Assembly: GCF_014843005.1 (NCBI RefSeq) | Contig: NZ_JACYXM010000006.1 | Location: forward strand, 380,757-444,756 | Direction of reading: 5' to 3' | Length of the DNA: 64,000 bases | DNA from: Rhodanobacter sp. DHG33 | Lineage (GTDB): Bacteria; Pseudomonadota; Gammaproteobacteria; Xanthomonadales; Rhodanobacteraceae | In this document: positions 52,391-61,620 of the stretch, piece after piece | How positions within the stretch are numbered: the stretch's first letter is position 1 | How the letters are laid out: every line of letters begins with the position of its first letter | Program-made: the position numbers and the translations under genes | The notes under the pieces: generated by a model | What the model saw: the letters and a program-made list of their open reading frames with translations, nothing else | What the model was told of the DNA's origin: nothing | The model's database searches: none

Positions 52391-53641
52391 TCAGGCCGCG
52401 CGCGTTGCCACCACAGGCGGCACGTTCGAGGCGCGACGGGCAGGAATGAATACGGCGCATTGGCTCAACAGGAGAACGAGCACGGCACCGGCCGCCACGT
52501 AGGCCACCGGCGTGCGGCCCATTTCGTAGTGCTTCATCAACAGCAGGTTGAGGCCGATGGCGAGCACCACGCCCGCGGTGGTGCCGATGCCGGCGATCAG
52601 CAGGTTCTCCAACTGGAAGTAGCGCAGGATGTCCACCTTGCGTGCGCCCAGCGCGCGGCGCACGCCGATCTGCCGGTGGCGCTGGCCCACCCAGAAGCTG
52701 GTGAGGCCCACGATGCCCGCGGCGGTGACGCAAAGCAGGATCAGGCAGATCGCGCCCATCAACGCCGCCATGCCCAGGTCGGCGCGATAGGCCTCGCCGC
52801 GAATGTCGGCGAACGACTTGACGCTGTCGTCGTCGAGCACGCGCAGGGGATCGACCTTGTACAGCGCAGGCGCGGTGGCCTTCATCGCTGCGAGCAGGCG
52901 TCCTGGCTTGGCGCGCACCGCGTAGTGGGAGAGATTGGCGTCGATGCGCATGGGTTCGATCGCCGAATACTGCTTGAAGGAGCCGACCCAGGCATCGCTG
53001 GAGGCGGTCTGCAGGTTTTCGACCACGCCGACGATGGTGCTGGGCGTGCTGCGGCCGTTGAGGTACACGATTTTCCCGATGGCATCGCCCCTGGGGAACA
53101 GCAAGTCGGCCAGTGCTTTGTTCACCATGGCCGTGCTGGCCTGGATGTGGCTGCTGGAACCCTTGTTGCCGACGTCGCCCGCATCGAAATTGCGCCCGGC
53201 GATCAGGTGCAGGCCAAGCGTGGGTACGAACTTTTCGTCGCCGAAATAGAAGATGCCGCGGGCATTGCTGTCCATCACGTTGCTGCCGGGTTTGAGCGAT
53301 ATCGAGCCCACCCAGGTCGAGGCGGACAAGGGCAGCGAGTTGACGGGCGACACCGAGGCCACGTCGGGCAGTGCACGCAGCGCCGCAAGGTCTTCGCGCT
53401 GCATGGCATCGAGCCGCTGGATGCTGGCCGCGTCGTCGCCCGCGGAAGTCACCCATTGCTGGGTGACGAGGTACAGGTCGCGCCCGTCGAGGCCGGTGGG
53501 GCGGGTCACACGCTGGATGCGCTGGCCGATGATGAACATGGCGTTGCAGACGATGGCTAGGGTCAGCGCGATCTGCAGCGCGATCAGCACCACGCCCGCC
53601 TTGTGCTTGCGCAACGCCGAGATCATGGGAGGAAAATGCAT
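52391..53641 (-). CDS. FtsX/MacB-type ABC transporter permease
   Basis: The 416-residue protein has one N-terminal membrane helix (residues about 17-40), a periplasmic MacB-like core domain (50-280) and three C-terminal FtsX helices, with VGQRHRQIGVRRALGARK in the cytoplasmic coupling loop. Such subunits work in mechanotransmission or export with a MacB-like ATPase. Neither ATPase nor membrane-fusion partner is in the window, so it must borrow one or be a partial transporter. Its place inside a glycan operon is odd. Confidence 0.88.
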   Translation of the reverse strand: MHFPPMISALRKHKAGVVLIALQIALTLAIVCNAMFIIGQRIQRVTRPTGLDGRDLYLVTQQWVTSAGDDAASIQRLDAMQREDLAALRALPDVASVSPVNSLPLSASTWVGSISLKPGSNVMDSNARGIFYFGDEKFVPTLGLHLIAGRNFDAGDVGNKGSSSHIQASTAMVNKALADLLFPRGDAIGKIVYLNGRSTPSTIVGVVENLQTASSDAWVGSFKQYSAIEPMRIDANLSHYAVRAKPGRLLAAMKATAPALYKVDPLRVLDDDSVKSFADIRGEAYRADLGMAALMGAICLILLCVTAAGIVGLTSFWVGQRHRQIGVRRALGARKVDILRYFQLENLLIAGIGTTAGVVLAIGLNLLLMKHYEMGRTPVAYVAAGAVLVLLLSQCAVFIPARRASNVPPVVATRAA

Positions 53642-53687
53642 GGGGACAAAATCCGGACCTGGTCAGGACGCATTTTCCCCGATGTGA

Positions 53688-54749
53688 TCACTTGGTGGGC
53701 ACACTCGGCGCGCAGGCCTGCAGTACCGGCGGCACGTGACCCAGCCGCTCGGCCAGCGCGCGGTATTTCGGCATCGATACCGCCGCCTGCGCGTACAGTG
53801 CGGCGCTGTTGTACGGATCCCACGTGCCGCCGTAACCCTTCAGCCCGGCCTTTTGCCGCTCGATGTCGAAAGGCTCGCTGGTATGCACGAACTCCTGGTG
53901 CGTGCGCCGGCCTTCGGCATAGGGTTCCAGCCAGTCCAGCGCGGCGGCGATCGAACTCCCGGTGGCCGAGCGCGCTTCGAGCAGGTTGTCCTTGCCGTAG
54001 GGCGAGAGCGCCAGCGCGGCCTGCACCAGCGGTTCGAGGTCGTAGGTGACGTAGTGCAGGGCGTCGCGCTGCGCGAAGTCCACCGTGCTGCCGTCGGGGC
54101 GGATGTTGGCGGCGACCTGGATCATCAGCCGCTCGCGCGCGGCGGCGACCAGGTGCGGATCGCCCAGCGCGGCGGCGCTGGTGGCTAGCAGCTTGATGCG
54201 ATGGCTCTGCCAGTTGTTGATGTCGTTGATGTAGGTGGAGCCAGCCTTGGCCTGCAGGCGGGCGAGGTAGCCCTCGGCGATGCGGCGGATCAGCGTGGCC
54301 ATCGCGTTGCGGGTGGCGGCAGGCAGCGCGTCGCGGGCGAGTGCGTAGGCCTGGAACAGGTTGGCGAGGTTGGTTTCGTCGATGGGATTGAAGTCGGGCT
54401 GGTAGGTGTTGGCCCAGGCGTCGAGGTAGCGCGCCGTCTGCTGCAACAGTTCGGGCTTGCCGCTCAACCGCCATGCCACGGCGGCGCGCAGCGCCAGCGG
54501 CCAGTCGTGCTCGGCCTCGTCGCTGGCGTCGTGGATGCCCTGGTGCGGTAAGAGGCCCTGGGTGTGCACATGGGCCATGGGGTGCGGCTGCGCATCCAGG
54601 TGCGCAAGTGCCTCGGTCACTACGGCGTCGTTCGCATGCGCGGGCGATGGTGTGGCCAGCGGGCACCACCAGCGGGGCGTGTCGTCGGCATGGGCCGCCA
54701 CGCACGCGAGGGCGAGCAGGGCGGCAGTCATGAAGTGGCGCGTGTTCAT
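53688..54749 (-). CDS. Alginate-lyase-family exported protein
   Basis: The 353-residue protein has a signal peptide (to AAHADD, about residue 21) and an all-helical toroid. The segment NNWQSHRIKLLATSAAALG recalls the catalytic Asn-His region of alginate-lyase-superfamily (PL5-type, PF05426) proteins, and DALHYVTYDLEPL a downstream Tyr site. It would cleave a uronic-acid-containing chain by beta-elimination; mannuronate is not implied. It overlaps GH105 by four bases, so lyase and unsaturated-uronide hydrolase are made together. Its own AAGGAG lies nine bases upstream. Confidence 0.78.
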   Translation of the reverse strand: MNTRHFMTAALLALACVAAHADDTPRWWCPLATPSPAHANDAVVTEALAHLDAQPHPMAHVHTQGLLPHQGIHDASDEAEHDWPLALRAAVAWRLSGKPELLQQTARYLDAWANTYQPDFNPIDETNLANLFQAYALARDALPAATRNAMATLIRRIAEGYLARLQAKAGSTYINDINNWQSHRIKLLATSAAALGDPHLVAAARERLMIQVAANIRPDGSTVDFAQRDALHYVTYDLEPLVQAALALSPYGKDNLLEARSATGSSIAAALDWLEPYAEGRRTHQEFVHTSEPFDIERQKAGLKGYGGTWDPYNSAALYAQAAVSMPKYRALAERLGHVPPVLQACAPSVPTK

Positions 54750-55921
54750 CGCGTTGTCTCCTTGTCCAGCGCTTCGACTTCGCCGGCGGCGAGCAGGAAG
54801 GCGCCCACGCCGTACACGTAGCTGGCGCCGGGCGGATAGTCGCCAGGCGCGGCGCCGATGGGCTGGATGTCGCCGAGGCGGCCATCGGCGTAGATCTCGC
54901 CGACCAGGCCGCGCCAACCGCGCGCTATCACCGGGCGGTAGCCGGCGTCGTCGAGCACGCCGTGGTGCACGCCCCAGGCCAGTGCGTAGACGATGAAGGC
55001 GGAGCCGGAGGTCTCGGGGCGCGGGTAATCGACCGCATCGAGCAGGCCCGCACGCCACAGGCCGTCATGGCTCTGCAGCTGCGCCAGGCGTGCTGCCATC
55101 TCGCGGAACTGCTGCACGTAGCGCGGGCGCTGCGGATAGTCGGCCGGCATCAGCGTCAGCACGCGGGCGAGGCCGGCCATCACCCAGCCGTTGCCGCGGC
55201 TCCAGAACAGCTTGCTGCCGTTGCGCTCGCGCTTGTGCAGATAGGAAGCGTCACGGCTGTAGAGGTGTTCCACCGGGTCGTACAGCAGTGTGCTGGTGAT
55301 CCACCACTGGCGATCCATGTAGTCGAGGTAGGCCTTGTCGTGCGTGGCGCTGGCGAGGCCAGCCCAGGTGGCGGGCGCCATGAACAGCGCGTCGCACCAC
55401 CACCACAGCGGATGTTGCGCATCGTCGGGTATGCGCATCTGCATGTCGTAGCGTTCGCGCAGCGGCGCGAGCATCGCAGGGTCAGGCGTGCGCGCGTACA
55501 GCGCCAGCCAGGCCTGCGCCACCGCCTGGTCGTCGGCGTGATGCACGCGCGGGCCGAGCCCCCAGTGCGTGTGTTCGCCCACGCTGCGCACGTAGCCCGC
55601 GTAGCGCGGATCGTGCAACTGGTCGCTGGCGCTGAGGAAACCGAGGTAGAGCGGAGCGAAGGTCCAGTCCAGGCTGTCGTAGCCCTCTACCCGTGCGTAT
55701 TGCCATGCGGCGACCTTGGCCGCGGCGCGGCGGATGTCGGCTGGGCGCATCGCACCGGAGAGTTGCGCATGCGGGCCCGGGTTGGCCGGCGCATCGCCCG
55801 ACCTGGAGTCGTCTGCATGCGCCGGACGCGGCAGCGCAAGCAGTGTGGCGGCCAGCAGGCACAGCGCGCACGCCAGCAGGCGCGACGAAAACGGGAGCAG
55901 GGCAGGGCGTGCAGGGGACAT
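54746..55921 (-). CDS. GH105 (GH88-like) unsaturated glucuronyl/galacturonyl hydrolase
   Basis: The 391-residue exported (alpha/alpha)6 enzyme has a signal peptide to about AHADD (residue 37). WWWCDALFMAP, with the candidate catalytic Asp177, FWSRGNGWVMAGL and RPETSGSAFIVYALAWG are the usual GH105 motifs. It hydrolyses the 4,5-unsaturated uronic acid left by lyases, fitting the alginate-lyase-like gene that overlaps it. It is the first gene of the leftward operon and faces DUF4861 across the operator region. Confidence 0.92.
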   Translation of the reverse strand: MSPARPALLPFSSRLLACALCLLAATLLALPRPAHADDSRSGDAPANPGPHAQLSGAMRPADIRRAAAKVAAWQYARVEGYDSLDWTFAPLYLGFLSASDQLHDPRYAGYVRSVGEHTHWGLGPRVHHADDQAVAQAWLALYARTPDPAMLAPLRERYDMQMRIPDDAQHPLWWWCDALFMAPATWAGLASATHDKAYLDYMDRQWWITSTLLYDPVEHLYSRDASYLHKRERNGSKLFWSRGNGWVMAGLARVLTLMPADYPQRPRYVQQFREMAARLAQLQSHDGLWRAGLLDAVDYPRPETSGSAFIVYALAWGVHHGVLDDAGYRPVIARGWRGLVGEIYADGRLGDIQPIGAAPGDYPPGASYVYGVGAFLLAAGEVEALDKETTR

Positions 55922-55973
55922 GTCGGTTCCGGCGCGGACTGGCGTGTTGTGACCGGAACCGAGCTTAGGCTAG

Positions 55974-56011
55974 AGTTTCAAAAAGTTTCAATAACTTTTG
56001 AAACTTTCGAA
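55974..56011. promoter_or_regulatory. Operator-like GTTTCAA/TTGAAAC sites between GH105 and DUF4861
   Basis: AGTTTCAA occurs twice in direct orientation (55974-55981 and 55984-55991) and once inverted (TTGAAACT, 55998-56005), giving a 22-base inverted repeat with a 6-base spacer, then TTCGAA. It is centrally placed in the 114-base divergent gap. The words resemble KdgR/UxuR-type uronate operators (TGAAAC...GTTTCA), which would suit GH105 and a lyase. The regulator is not in the window. Confidence 0.65.
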
Positions 56012-56035
56012 TTCTTTCTGTCCAGCGAGGCGGGC

Positions 56036-57244
56036 ATGGCGGCAGCGGCACGTGGCATCGGTTGGGGCATCGTGATGCTGGCCGCGCTGTGGATGGTGGC
56101 GGCCAACGCCGTGCCGGCGGCTTCGGCGCCGCTGGAGCTGACGGTGAACAATCCGCTGCCGCTGGCCAGATATGGCGAGGTGTTGGCGCTGCCCCTGGCC
56201 GAGGTGCTGCAACGCCGGCCGCAGTGGCGCACGCGCACGCTGGCTGTGCGCGTGGCGGGGAGTTCCAGCTGGTTGCCCACGCAGGCGTATGCCAGCGATG
56301 GCGGCAAGACGCCGGATCAGTTGCTGGTGCAACTGGACATCGCGCCGAAGGCGACCGAGCCACTGGAAATCCTTCCCGCGCCCGCGTCGATGCCGGCACT
56401 CGCGAACCCGCTGTATGCGCGCCTCGTGCCCGAACGCGACGACGACTTCGCGTGGGAAAACGAACAGGTGGCGTACCGCATCTACGGTACCGCGCTGGAA
56501 AAGACCGGCCAGGTGTTTCCGGGCATCGACGTGTGGTCGAAGCGGCCGCCGCGGCACGTGGTGGATGCCTGGTACAAGCGCGACGCCGAAGGCCAGCGAC
56601 TCAACGATCCCTCGCTGTCGTACCACATCGATCACGGCGACGGCCTGGACAGCTACGACGTGGGCCACACGCCCGGCGACGGCGGCACGGCGGGATGGCT
56701 GGACGGCGCGCCGGTGGCTACGCGCAACGCCTCGCAGGTGCGCATCACCGCACAAGGGCCGGTGCGGCTGCGCTTCGAGGTGGACTATCCGCCGTGGCGC
56801 GTCGGCAAGGCACTGCTGCATCAGCACAAGGTCATCACGCTGGATGCCGGCTCGCACCTCAACCGCCAGGTAGTGACCTGGCGCATCGAAGGCGCGCCGC
56901 GCGCCACCGTGGCCGCGGGTGTGGCGGTGCATGCCGGCGCCGATCTCGTACACGATGGCGCTGCACGGATTGCCGTGTGGGACACGCCGCAGAAGGCCAG
57001 CGCGGGCCATATCGCCACCGCGCTGCTGCTGGCGCCGGATGAAACCGCGCGCTACGCAAGCACGCATGATGCATCGTGGGCATTGTTCGACGTGACCGAC
57101 GGCAGCGTCATCCGCTTCGCCTCCGGCTCCGGCTGGTCACAGGGTGACATGCCGGACTTCCACGCATGGCAGTCATATTTGTATGATTATTCGATGCGCT
57201 GGTCGAACCCCTTGCAGGTGCACTGGCCGCACAGCCGTCCTTGA
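56036..57244 (+). CDS. DUF4861-family exported protein
   Basis: The 402-residue product has a signal peptide (to about AASAPLE, residue 31) and a large beta-sandwich. LELTVNNPLPLARYGEVLAL is the usual DUF4861 start, YDVGHTPGDGGTAGWLDG a Gly-rich loop, and LHQHKVITLDAGSHLNRQV a core strand. DUF4861 genes often lie with GH105 and uronate-lyase genes, as here. No enzyme activity is assigned. It starts the rightward pair with the second GH35 and shares the operator gap with GH105. Confidence 0.8.
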   Translation: MAAAARGIGWGIVMLAALWMVAANAVPAASAPLELTVNNPLPLARYGEVLALPLAEVLQRRPQWRTRTLAVRVAGSSSWLPTQAYASDGGKTPDQLLVQLDIAPKATEPLEILPAPASMPALANPLYARLVPERDDDFAWENEQVAYRIYGTALEKTGQVFPGIDVWSKRPPRHVVDAWYKRDAEGQRLNDPSLSYHIDHGDGLDSYDVGHTPGDGGTAGWLDGAPVATRNASQVRITAQGPVRLRFEVDYPPWRVGKALLHQHKVITLDAGSHLNRQVVTWRIEGAPRATVAAGVAVHAGADLVHDGAARIAVWDTPQKASAGHIATALLLAPDETARYASTHDASWALFDVTDGSVIRFASGSGWSQGDMPDFHAWQSYLYDYSMRWSNPLQVHWPHSRP

Positions 57245-57266
57245 CGACATCCACGAGGAGTACGCC

Positions 57267-59129
57267 ATGCAACGTCGAACCTTCCTGCGCCTGAGCGTGC
57301 TGACCCCATTGGCGCTGGGCGCGGGGTGGCGCATCGACAGTGCGGACGCCGCCGCGGCCGCGATCGGCATCAGGCCGGATGGCAAGCCGCATCGCTTCGA
57401 GCTTTCCGCGCAACGCTTCCTGCTCGACGGCAAACCGTTCCAGATCATGAGCGGCGAGATGCACCCGGTCCGCATCCCGGCCGAGTACTGGCGCCAGCGC
57501 ATCCGGATGGCGAAGGCGATGGGGCTCAACACCATCGCGGTCTACCTGATGTGGAACGCCATGGAATCCGAGCCTGGCGTGTTCGACCTGCACGGCGGCA
57601 ATCGCGACTTCGCGAAATTCATCCGCCTCTGCCAGGAAGAGGGCATGTGGGTCTACCTGCGTCCCGGCCCCTACGTCTGCGGCGAATGGGACTTCGGCGG
57701 GCTGCCGGCGTACCTGCTGCGCCATCCGCACATTCGCGTGCGCGACAAGGACGATGCCGACTACATGGCAGCGGTGCGCCGCTACATCGCCACTGTCGCG
57801 CCAGTGGTGAAGCCGCTGCTGGCGGAGAACGGCGGCCCGATACTGATGGTGCAGGTGGAGAACGAATACGCGTCGTTCGGCCACGACCTCGCCTATCTCG
57901 AAACGATCCGCACGCTGTGGCAGGCGAACGGCGTGCACGGGCCGTTCTCGATCTCCGACGGACTCAGCCAGGTGCGTGAGGCGAAGACCTATCTGCCTGG
58001 CGCCGCGCTGGGCATCGATGGCGACACCGACTTCGCGGGCGCGCAGGCCATCGCAGGTGAACTTCCGGTGTGGATGGGCGAGGGTTATCCCGGCTGGATC
58101 ACCCACTGGGGCGACAAGGATTTCGCGCGCGGCGATTTCGCCGGCACGCTGGCCAAGCTGCTGGCCGAAGGCCGCTCGTTCAACATGTACGTGGTGCACG
58201 GCGGCACCAACTTCGGTTTCGGCGCGGGCGCCAATGCGGACAACGACTATTCGAACTTCCAGCCGGTCATCACCAGCTACGACTACGGCTCGCCCATCGA
58301 CGAACACGGCGCGCCCACGGCGGACTATCACACCTTCCGCAAACTGATCGCCGCGCATTCGGCACAGCCGCTGCCCGAACTGCCGGCGGTGCCGCCGATG
58401 GCGAGCTTCGCCACCGTGACGCCGCAGCCGCACGCTTCGCTGTGGGACAACCTGCCGGCTGCACGGCAAGTGCAGCGGCCGCAGCCCAACGAGCTGCTGT
58501 TCGCGCAGGACCACGGCATGGTGCTGTATCGCCGCGCCGTGAAGGGCGGCGGCGAACTGGCGCTGGACGGCGTGCGCGATTACGCCACGGTGTCCCATGG
58601 CGGCCGCTATGTGGATTACGTCTCGCGCGTGAAACACGCCGGACTGCACACGGACAACAAGCTGCGGCTGCCGGCGAGCCAGGGCGACGCATCGCTGGAA
58701 ATCCTCATCGACAGTTTCGGCCACGTGAACTTCGGCCAAGCCATGGCGGACCGCAAGGGGCTGGTCGGTGGCGCGCAGCTCGACGGCAAGCCGCTGGAAG
58801 ATTGGGAAGCGGTGAGCCTGCCGCTGGACGATACGTGGCTGGCCTCCCTGAGGCCGCTGGGCAGCAAACCCGCGCGCCCCGGCGTGTTCTTCAAGGGCGT
58901 GCTGTCGCTCGCGCAAACTGGAGATTGCTACATCGACATGGCGGACTGGGCCAAGGGCTACCTGTGGATCAACGGCCACCTGCTGGGCCGCTACTGGAGC
59001 ATCGGTCCGCAGCAGCGGCTGTATTGCCCTGCGCCGTGGCTGCGCGCAGGCGACAACGAAGTGCTGGTGTTCGACATGCACCGCACCGAGGCTGCCGCGA
59101 TCCGCAGCGCGGCTTCGTTGAGCGGTTGA
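57267..59129 (+). CDS. GH35 beta-galactosidase (copy 2)
   Basis: The 620-residue paralogue of the 48156-50024 gene has a Tat-like start (QRRTFLRLS). The barrel carries MSGEMHPVRIPAEYW, acid/base Glu200 in QVENEYASFG and nucleophile Glu272 in WMGEGYPGW. The same C-terminal domains end YLWINGHLLGRYW. Long blocks match copy 1, but loop residues differ (GAGANADNDYSNF against SSGGSRMDGSDFSS), suggesting a different linkage preference. CGAGGAG lies seven bases upstream of the ATG, 22 bases after DUF4861. Confidence 0.95.
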   Translation: MQRRTFLRLSVLTPLALGAGWRIDSADAAAAAIGIRPDGKPHRFELSAQRFLLDGKPFQIMSGEMHPVRIPAEYWRQRIRMAKAMGLNTIAVYLMWNAMESEPGVFDLHGGNRDFAKFIRLCQEEGMWVYLRPGPYVCGEWDFGGLPAYLLRHPHIRVRDKDDADYMAAVRRYIATVAPVVKPLLAENGGPILMVQVENEYASFGHDLAYLETIRTLWQANGVHGPFSISDGLSQVREAKTYLPGAALGIDGDTDFAGAQAIAGELPVWMGEGYPGWITHWGDKDFARGDFAGTLAKLLAEGRSFNMYVVHGGTNFGFGAGANADNDYSNFQPVITSYDYGSPIDEHGAPTADYHTFRKLIAAHSAQPLPELPAVPPMASFATVTPQPHASLWDNLPAARQVQRPQPNELLFAQDHGMVLYRRAVKGGGELALDGVRDYATVSHGGRYVDYVSRVKHAGLHTDNKLRLPASQGDASLEILIDSFGHVNFGQAMADRKGLVGGAQLDGKPLEDWEAVSLPLDDTWLASLRPLGSKPARPGVFFKGVLSLAQTGDCYIDMADWAKGYLWINGHLLGRYWSIGPQQRLYCPAPWLRAGDNEVLVFDMHRTEAAAIRSAASLSG

Positions 59130-59141
59130 CCTTCATCCGCG

Positions 59142-59173
59142 TTCGCGGGAGCGCACGAGTGCGCTCCCGCGAA
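59142..59173. terminator. Perfect 15-bp hairpin, bidirectional terminator
   Basis: TTCGCGGGAGCGCAC and its exact complement flank a 2-base loop between the convergent GH35 and isovaleryl-CoA dehydrogenase genes. No T tract on either side. Confidence 0.65.
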
Positions 59174-59182
59174 GAGTGTGCC

Positions 59183-60340
59183 TCAGGCCTTGCCGTGGAA
59201 CAGCTCGCGTCCGATCAGCATGCGGCGGATCTCGTTGGTGCCTGCGCCGATCTCGTACAGCTTGGCGTCGCGCAGCAGGCGACCCGCGGGGAACTCGTTG
59301 ATGTAGCCGTTGCCGCCCAGCGACTGGATCGCCTCCAGCGCCACCTTCACCGCATTGGTGGAGGCGTTGAGCAGGCAGGCGGCAGGATCGATGCGCGACT
59401 TCACGCCGCCGTCGAACTGCTGCGCCACCATGTAGGCGAAGCCGCGCGAGGACTGCAGTGCGGTGTACATGTCGGCCACCTTGGCCTGCATGATCTCGAA
59501 GGTGCCGATCGGCGCATTGAACTGCTTGCGCTCGCGCACGTAGGGCAGGGTGAGGTCCATCGCTGCCTGCATCAGGCCGATCGGGCCGCCGGAGAGCACC
59601 AGGCGTTCGGTGTCCAGGCCGCTCATCAGCACGCGCACGCCTTCGTTCACCTCGCCCACGATGTTCTCGGCGGGGATTTCGCAATCCTCGAACACCAGCT
59701 CGCAGGTGTTGGAGCCGCGCATGCCGAGCTTGTCCAGCTTCTGCGCGGTGGAGAAACCCTTCATGCCCTTCTCGACGATGAAGGCGGTCATGCAGCGGCT
59801 GCCGGCGGGACGCGGCGCGGTGCGCATGTAGACCAGCAGCACGTCGGCGTCGGGGCCGTTGGTGATCCACATCTTCGAGCCGTTGGCGACCCACACGTCG
59901 CCCTTCAGCTCGGCCTTGCAGCTCATCGAACCCACCACGTCGGAGCCGGCGCCCGGCTCGCTCATCGCCAGCGCGCCCACGTATTCGCCCGAGCACAGCT
60001 TGGGAATGTACTTCTGCCGCTGCGCCTCGTTGCCGTTGTGGAAGATGTTGTTGACGCACAGGTTGGAGTGCGCGCCGTAGGACAGGCCCACCGAACCCGA
60101 CGCGCGCGAGATCTCCTCCATCGCCACCATGTGCGCGAGGTAGCCCATGCCGGTACCGCCGTACTCGGTCGGAATGGTCATGCCGAGCAGACCCAGATCG
60201 CCGAACTTGCGCCACAGGTCGGCGGGGAACAGGTTGTCGTGGTCGATCTGGGTGGCGCGCGGTGCGATCTCCTTCTCGGCGAAGGCATGCACGGTGTCGC
60301 GCAGAAGGTCGATTTCCTCGCCGAGCGGGAAGGGGCGCAT
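59183..60340 (-). CDS. liuA: Isovaleryl-CoA dehydrogenase
   Basis: The flavoprotein oxidises isovaleryl-CoA to 3-methylcrotonyl-CoA, the step before the carboxylase encoded at the other end of the window. The 385 residues follow the acyl-CoA dehydrogenase order: [45 protein letters not shown], and [13 protein letters not shown] with Glu245 at the catalytic base position typical of isovaleryl enzymes rather than the C-terminal Glu. GGAG precedes the ATG. It is separated from the rest of the liu genes by the sugar island. Confidence 0.94.
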   Translation of the reverse strand: MRPFPLGEEIDLLRDTVHAFAEKEIAPRATQIDHDNLFPADLWRKFGDLGLLGMTIPTEYGGTGMGYLAHMVAMEEISRASGSVGLSYGAHSNLCVNNIFHNGNEAQRQKYIPKLCSGEYVGALAMSEPGAGSDVVGSMSCKAELKGDVWVANGSKMWITNGPDADVLLVYMRTAPRPAGSRCMTAFIVEKGMKGFSTAQKLDKLGMRGSNTCELVFEDCEIPAENIVGEVNEGVRVLMSGLDTERLVLSGGPIGLMQAAMDLTLPYVRERKQFNAPIGTFEIMQAKVADMYTALQSSRGFAYMVAQQFDGGVKSRIDPAACLLNASTNAVKVALEAIQSLGGNGYINEFPAGRLLRDAKLYEIGAGTNEIRRMLIGRELFHGKA

Positions 60341-60678
60341 CGCAGGCTCCTGATCAAAGGATTCAAACCGCAAGATGGTAGCGCAGCGCGGCGGATTTAC
60401 CCTGACGCGACGCACCAGCGGCGCGCCCGGCCGGCTGCCGCCCAGGCATGGCGAGGCCTGGGCATCGCATTGAGGGCCATCGATATGCAAGCCGCGGGAA
60501 AAGGAGCCGCCGTCCGAGCGCGATGCGCCTCCGGTTCTGCAAAATGACGAAAATGGCCGCGTACCTTGGCCAAGAGCCCTGGCACGAAGGCCTTCGGCAG
60601 CAGCATTATTGGAACAATTGGAATCCGCTGGATCGGCTGCTCGGTCCACTCCGCCAACATTCAAAAGGATGGTCGATC
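60341..60678. other. 338-base divergent gap
   Basis: It must hold the promoters of liuA (leftward) and the peroxidase (rightward). Reading frames that extend the peroxidase leftward are Arg-rich and unlike a Dyp N-terminus. No clear -35/-10 pair or operator stands out. Confidence 0.5.
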
Positions 60679-61620
60679 GTGTCTTCTGCCAATGCCCAGC
60701 CCGTGACCGCCAAGCTGACCCAATCCGCCATCTTCCTGACGGTGACCATCAAGCCAGGGGCCGAGAACGATGCAACGGTGCGTGATCTGTGCGCCGACTT
60801 GTCATCGCTGCTGCGCGGGGTGGGGTTCCGCAGTCCGGAAGGCCGCCTGTCCTGCATCATGGGATTCGGGTCGGATGCCTGGGACCGCCTGTTCGGTCAG
60901 CCCAGGCCGGCGGAACTGCATCCGTTCCGCGAAATCCGCGGCGTGCACCATGCCGTATCCACGCCGGGCGACCTGTTGTTCCACATCCGCGCCATGCGGA
61001 TGGACCTGTGCTTCGAGATGGCCGGCGCCCTCATGGACCGGATCGGCGACATCGTGACCGTGGTCGACGAGGTGCAGGGCTTCAAGTATTTCGACGAGCG
61101 CGACCTGCTGGGTTTCGTCGACGGCACGGAAAACCCGGTTGACCAGGCTGCCGTCGATGCGGCCGTCATCGGCGACGAAGATCCCGCCTTCGTGGGCGGC
61201 AGCTACGTGATCACGCAGAAGTACCTGCACGACCTGCGCAAATGGAACGCGATGCCGGTGGAATACCAGGAAGGCGTGATCGGCCGCAAGAAGCTTTCCG
61301 ACATCGAGTTCGCCGACGCGGCCAAGCCTGCCTACGCCCACAACGTGCTGACCAACATCGAGGAAAACGGGAAGCAGCTGCAGATCGTGCGGGCCAACAT
61401 GCCGTTCGGCGAATTCGGCAAGGGCGAGTTCGGCACGTATTTCATCGGCTATGCCCGTTCGCCGCGCCGTATCGAACAGATGCTCGACAACATGTTCGTG
61501 GGCTTGCCGCCCGGAAACTACGACCGCCTGCTCGACGTGAGCACACCGGTCACCGGCAACCTGTTTTTCGTTCCTTCCGCGGATTTCCTGGATGACGTGG
61601 CGGAAGGCGCTGCGACGTAA
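60679..61620 (+). CDS. Dyp-type haem peroxidase
   Basis: The 313-residue dye-decolourising-type peroxidase has the GxxDG motif (GFVDGTENP, Asp148), the proximal haem ligand His221 (AYAHNV), and a distal-side Arg in [23 protein letters not shown] is the usual end region. No signal peptide is seen from the GTG start (AAAGGA ten bases upstream), so it is probably cytoplasmic or loaded into an encapsulin shell, but no encapsulin gene is nearby. An upstream ATG start at 60544 is less likely. Confidence 0.92.
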   Translation: MSSANAQPVTAKLTQSAIFLTVTIKPGAENDATVRDLCADLSSLLRGVGFRSPEGRLSCIMGFGSDAWDRLFGQPRPAELHPFREIRGVHHAVSTPGDLLFHIRAMRMDLCFEMAGALMDRIGDIVTVVDEVQGFKYFDERDLLGFVDGTENPVDQAAVDAAVIGDEDPAFVGGSYVITQKYLHDLRKWNAMPVEYQEGVIGRKKLSDIEFADAAKPAYAHNVLTNIEENGKQLQIVRANMPFGEFGKGEFGTYFIGYARSPRRIEQMLDNMFVGLPPGNYDRLLDVSTPVTGNLFFVPSADFLDDVAEGAAT

